Shown here: piece after piece, positions 32,241-32,379 of the stretch | Layout of the letters: each line of letters opens with the position of its first letter | Numbering within the stretch: position 1 is the first letter of the stretch | Assembly (NCBI GenBank): GCA_017562135.1 | Contig: QEYB01001354.1 | Coordinates: 1-32,379, forward strand | Origin: Dipylidium caninum | Taxonomy: Eukaryota > Platyhelminthes > Cestoda > Cyclophyllidea > Dipylidiidae | Reading direction: 5' to 3' | Length of the DNA: 32,379 bases | The notes under the pieces: model-generated | What the model was told of the DNA's origin: nothing | Database searches by the model: none | The model's input: the letters and a program-made list of their open reading frames with translations, nothing else | Position numbers and translations under genes: made by a program

Positions 32241-32379
32241 TGATAAAAGATTTATATCGTCCTTTCGCTTGTTACACATTTACCCGGCCCGGATGGCGGC
32301 ACGTGCGACAAGAAGTTAATTTTGGCTGTTTCTCTGAGCTATAGTAAAGGGTACTTGATGTGTGAGGATTTCGTTTATG

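Noticed and set aside
1..32379. tRNA genes, rRNA, telomeric TTAGGG arrays, CRISPR array
   Set aside because: Scanned by eye for GGTTCGAATCC-like boxes, rRNA cores and tandem TTAGGG or regular spacer-repeat patterns. None seen. A covariance-model tRNA search was not possible here.

Overview
The window looks like helminth, probably flatworm (tapeworm- or fluke-like), nuclear DNA. It has introns with GT..AG borders, sparse coding sequence, microsatellites, and pieces of animal-type Golgi glycosyltransferases. No bacterial operons, rRNA, CRISPR array or phage genes were seen. The phylum is inferred from the gene families, not proven.

Layout: the window is dominated by a very large imperfect palindrome. 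The left arm (1-12107) reappears reverse-complemented as the right arm (about 19625-31240). The left arm reaches the window edge, so the real palindrome may be longer. A 7.5-kb asymmetric centre (12108-19624) separates the arms, and 31241-32379 has no partner here. A second, smaller inverted repeat (16741-17040 / 19310-19620) ends where the right arm starts. Most differences between the arms in the segments I aligned are single-base gaps in homopolymers. Coding frames are broken in both arms while protein motifs survive piecewise. This is the signature of unpolished long-read sequence, so the palindrome may be a fold-back assembly artefact. The 7.5-kb centre and at least one 60-70-base arm-specific insertion do not fit the simplest form of that artefact.

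Genes: three glycosyltransferase loci can be recognised. (1) A beta-1,3-glycosyltransferase (GT31) is present in both arms: + strand at 24258-26001 and - strand at 7105-5355. (2) An alpha-1,3-fucosyltransferase (GT10) lies on the - strand at 14650-12078 in the centre. Its last recognisable exon crosses the inner boundary of the left arm, and only the tail of that exon is left in the right arm. (3) A second GT10-like gene is present in both arms, + strand from 9659 and - strand from 21789, and one exon region resembles the central gene at the nucleotide level. A fourth, unidentified gene with clear splice borders sits near the outer ends (1403-729 and 29870-30506). The centre also holds a 53-codon tail-anchored reading frame, a signal-peptide exon and several weak exon candidates.

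How they fit together: the recognisable genes are all type II Golgi enzymes that would build fucosylated and galactosylated surface glycans, so this may be a local glycosyltransferase cluster. No gene is intact as written, apart from the possible 53-codon frame.
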